From: Polaromonas sp.
Lineage (GTDB): Bacteria; Pseudomonadota; Gammaproteobacteria; Burkholderiales; Burkholderiaceae_C
Assembly (NCBI GenBank): GCA_026786065.1
Contig: JAJAYS010000146.1
Coordinates: 1-5,414 of the forward strand
Length of the DNA stretch: 5,414 nucleotides
Reading direction: 5' to 3'
Positions 4,031 to 5,414 of the stretch are shown piece by piece (position 1 is the first letter of the stretch; each line of letters starts with the position of its first letter). The notes beneath the pieces were generated by a model. The model was not told the DNA's origin. It made no database searches and saw only the letters and a program-made list of their open reading frames with translations. Both the position numbers and the translations under genes were made by a program.

Positions 4031-5414
4031 ATGCATCTACATATCCTGGGCATTTGCGGCACTTTCATGGGCGGGCTGGCGGCGCTGGCGCGCGAAGCCG
4101 GCCACCGGGTCACCGGTTGCGACACCGGCGTCTATCCACCGATGAGCGATCAGCTGCGCAGCCTCGGCATCGACCTGATCGAAGGTTACAGCGCGGACCA
4201 GCTGACCGTAAACCCCGATATGTTCGTCGTCGGCAATGTGGTTTCGCGGGCCCGGCTGGCCGACGGCACCTCGCGCTACCCGCTGATGGAAGCCATTCTC
4301 GACAGCGGCGCGGCCTACACCAGCGGCCCGCAGTGGCTGGCAGAACATGTGCTGCGCGGCCGCCACGTACTGGCTGTGGCCGGCACCCACGGCAAGACCA
4401 CCACCACCGCCATGCTCGCCTGGATTCTGGAGCGGGCCGGGCTGCAACCAGGGTTCCTGATCGGCGGCGTGCCACTCAACTTCAACGTATCTGCCCGCCT
4501 CGGGCGCGCCCCCGGTTCCCACCACCCAAAGCCGCAGGACCGGCTAATCCGGCCCACAGTCGCACCGGCTCTCTTGAGAAGCGGCGAACCACACGCAGTG
4601 GCGGGCGTGGAGGCCTATCTTCCCCAGCAGGGGCCGCGGAACCGGCTCAGCCGGGCCGCAGGCGCAGCGGCCCCCTTGGGGGGCAGCGAACCACACGAAG
4701 TGGGGAGCGTGGGGGCCACATTCGTCATTGAGGCCGACGAATACGACACCGCGTTTTTCGACAAGCGCAGCAAATTCATCCACTACCGGCCGCGCACCGC
4801 GATCCTGAACAACCTCGAATTCGACCATGCCGACATCTTCGAGAACCTGGCCGCCATAGAGCGGCAATTTCACCATCTGGTGCGCACCGTGTCGTCCAGC
4901 GGCCGCGTTGTCGTCAACGCGGGCGAAGCCAGCTTGCAGCGCGTGATGGCGCAAGGCTGCTGGAGCGAGATGGTGCTTTTCGGTGACGCGGCGCAGGCCC
5001 ACGCCGGATTTACGGCGCACGGCGAGCCGGACGATTTCGCGGTACTGAAAAACGGCGCGCCGGTCGGCCAGGTTCGCTGGGCGCTAAGTGGCCGGCACAA
5101 CCAGCTCAATGCACTGGCGGCCATCGCCGCCGCCGAGCATGTGGGCATCGAGCCGGCTGCGGCTGCGGCCGCCCTGGCCGACTTCAAAAACGTCAAGCGC
5201 CGCATGGAAGTGCGCGGCGTGGTGCTGCGTCCTGGTGGCGACATCACCGTGCTCGACGACTTCGCCCACCACCCGAGCGCCATCCGCACCACGGTGGAGG
5301 GCCTGCGGCGCCAGCTTGACCGCCAGGGCCACGCCAACGCGCGCATCCTGGCCCTCTTCGAGCCGCGCTGCAATACCATGAAGCTGGGCAGCATGACGGC
5401 GCAACTGCCGTGGA
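4031..5414 (+). CDS. mpl: Murein peptide ligase Mpl, 3' end outside window, with in-frame repeat insert
   Basis: UDP-N-acetylmuramate:L-alanyl-gamma-D-glutamyl-meso-diaminopimelate ligase joins recycled tripeptide to UDP-MurNAc using ATP, in the cytoplasm, for peptidoglycan recycling. The frame is open for 461 codons to the window edge; roughly the last 70-90 residues are missing. N-terminal domain: MHLHILGICGTFMGGLAALA (1-20). Central ATP domain: P-loop GTHGKTTTT (118-126), EADEYD (234-239, with the family's metal-binding Glu) and NNLEFDHAD (260-268). C-terminal domain: GRHNQLNALAA (from 354), KRRMEVRG (from 389) and DDFAHHP (409-415). All motifs are intact. Between SARLG (154-158) and FVIEADEYD (231-239) lie 72 residues, where E. 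coli Mpl, as I recall it, has about four. The extra part consists of two 34-residue-period repeat copies. ATG 4022 is an in-frame alternative start adding MPS; 4031 fits the family N-terminus. The gene is normally nonessential. Confidence 0.95.
   Translation, partial: MHLHILGICGTFMGGLAALAREAGHRVTGCDTGVYPPMSDQLRSLGIDLIEGYSADQLTVNPDMFVVGNVVSRARLADGTSRYPLMEAILDSGAAYTSGPQWLAEHVLRGRHVLAVAGTHGKTTTTAMLAWILERAGLQPGFLIGGVPLNFNVSARLGRAPGSHHPKPQDRLIRPTVAPALLRSGEPHAVAGVEAYLPQQGPRNRLSRAAGAAAPLGGSEPHEVGSVGATFVIEADEYDTAFFDKRSKFIHYRPRTAILNNLEFDHADIFENLAAIERQFHHLVRTVSSSGRVVVNAGEASLQRVMAQGCWSEMVLFGDAAQAHAGFTAHGEPDDFAVLKNGAPVGQVRWALSGRHNQLNALAAIAAAEHVGIEPAAAAAALADFKNVKRRMEVRGVVLRPGGDITVLDDFAHHPSAIRTTVEGLRRQLDRQGHANARILALFEPRCNTMKLGSMTAQLPW
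4531..4615 (+). repeat. GC-rich palindromic repeat inside mpl, copy A (diverged)
   Basis: It aligns without gaps to 4633-4717 with 67 of 85 identical bases; the period is exactly 102 nt (34 codons). Translated in the mpl frame, the copies give related peptides, for example SGEPHAVAGVEAYL here against GSEPHEVGSVGATF in copy B. Hairpins: 4570-4573/4576-4579 (tctc tt gaga) and 4589-4592/4598-4601 (ccac/gtgg). Copy A is less like the intergenic copy at 11-66 than copy B is, so it looks older or less constrained. Confidence 0.8.
4633..4717 (+). repeat. GC-rich palindromic repeat inside mpl, copy B
   Basis: This is the better-preserved copy; 4630-4685 matches the intergenic copy at 11-66 at 47 of 56 positions. 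An outer 7-bp inverted repeat, ggccccc (4669-4675) and gggggcc (4711-4717), encloses an inner stem ccac/gtgg (4691-4694, 4700-4703). A competing hairpin ccccc-tt-ggggg lies at 4671-4682. The copy is free of stops in all three plus-strand frames and in two of three minus-strand frames. It ends 3 nt before the codons for FVIEADEYD. Confidence 0.8.

Noticed and set aside
4531..4717. CRISPR-like or mini-transposon structure in mpl
   Set aside because: There are only two diverged copies with no spacer-sized unique segments, no terminal inverted repeats of an insertion sequence and no visible target-site duplication.
4054..4731. 225-codon plus-strand frame within mpl
   Set aside because: This is the wrong frame of mpl (offset by two bases); all conserved Mpl motifs are in the frame starting at 4031.
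4544..5394. Several minus-strand frames opposite mpl (4544-5020, 4870-5394, 5084-5404)
   Set aside because: They are antisense shadows of mpl with Arg/Ala-rich translations and no motifs.

Overview
The window looks like a chromosomal piece of a GC-rich betaproteobacterium, most likely Burkholderiales, family Comamonadaceae (Polaromonas/Rhodoferax-like). This placement rests on the protein sequences, the gene order and the type of GC-rich dispersed repeat, all judged from memory and not by a search. It carries housekeeping genes. No phage, insertion sequence, CRISPR array or RNA gene is visible.

Minus strand, read from high to low coordinates. A conserved but uncharacterised gene (3137-3736) sits 3 nt upstream of a TlpA/ResA-type thioredoxin gene (2534-3133), so the two probably form one transcription unit. 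A 428-bp gap without a gene follows (2106-2533). It holds a likely extended -10 promoter and a good Shine-Dalgarno site for accB (1656-2105). An unusually long 191-bp spacer then separates accB from accC (115-1464). AccB (biotin carrier) and AccC (biotin carboxylase) together carry out the first half-reaction of acetyl-CoA carboxylase, which commits carbon to fatty-acid synthesis. Below accC, positions 1-114 hold no recognisable gene but do hold a copy of a GC-rich repeat.

Plus strand. Across a 294-bp divergent intergenic region lies mpl (4031 to beyond the window end), the murein-peptide ligase of peptidoglycan recycling. It has a possible leaderless start.

The most unusual feature is inside mpl. 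Two tandem, diverged copies (about 79 % identical, period exactly 102 nt = 34 codons) of the same GC-rich palindromic repeat lie in frame. They add roughly 68-70 residues just before the conserved EADEYD motif. A third copy, 84 % identical to the better-preserved mpl copy over 56 nt, lies in the intergenic region after accC. The same element family therefore occurs both between genes and inside a coding frame, much as Rickettsia palindromic elements do. Further points of interest are an accC-start-like sequence in the accB-accC spacer, and the absence of aroQ in front of accB.
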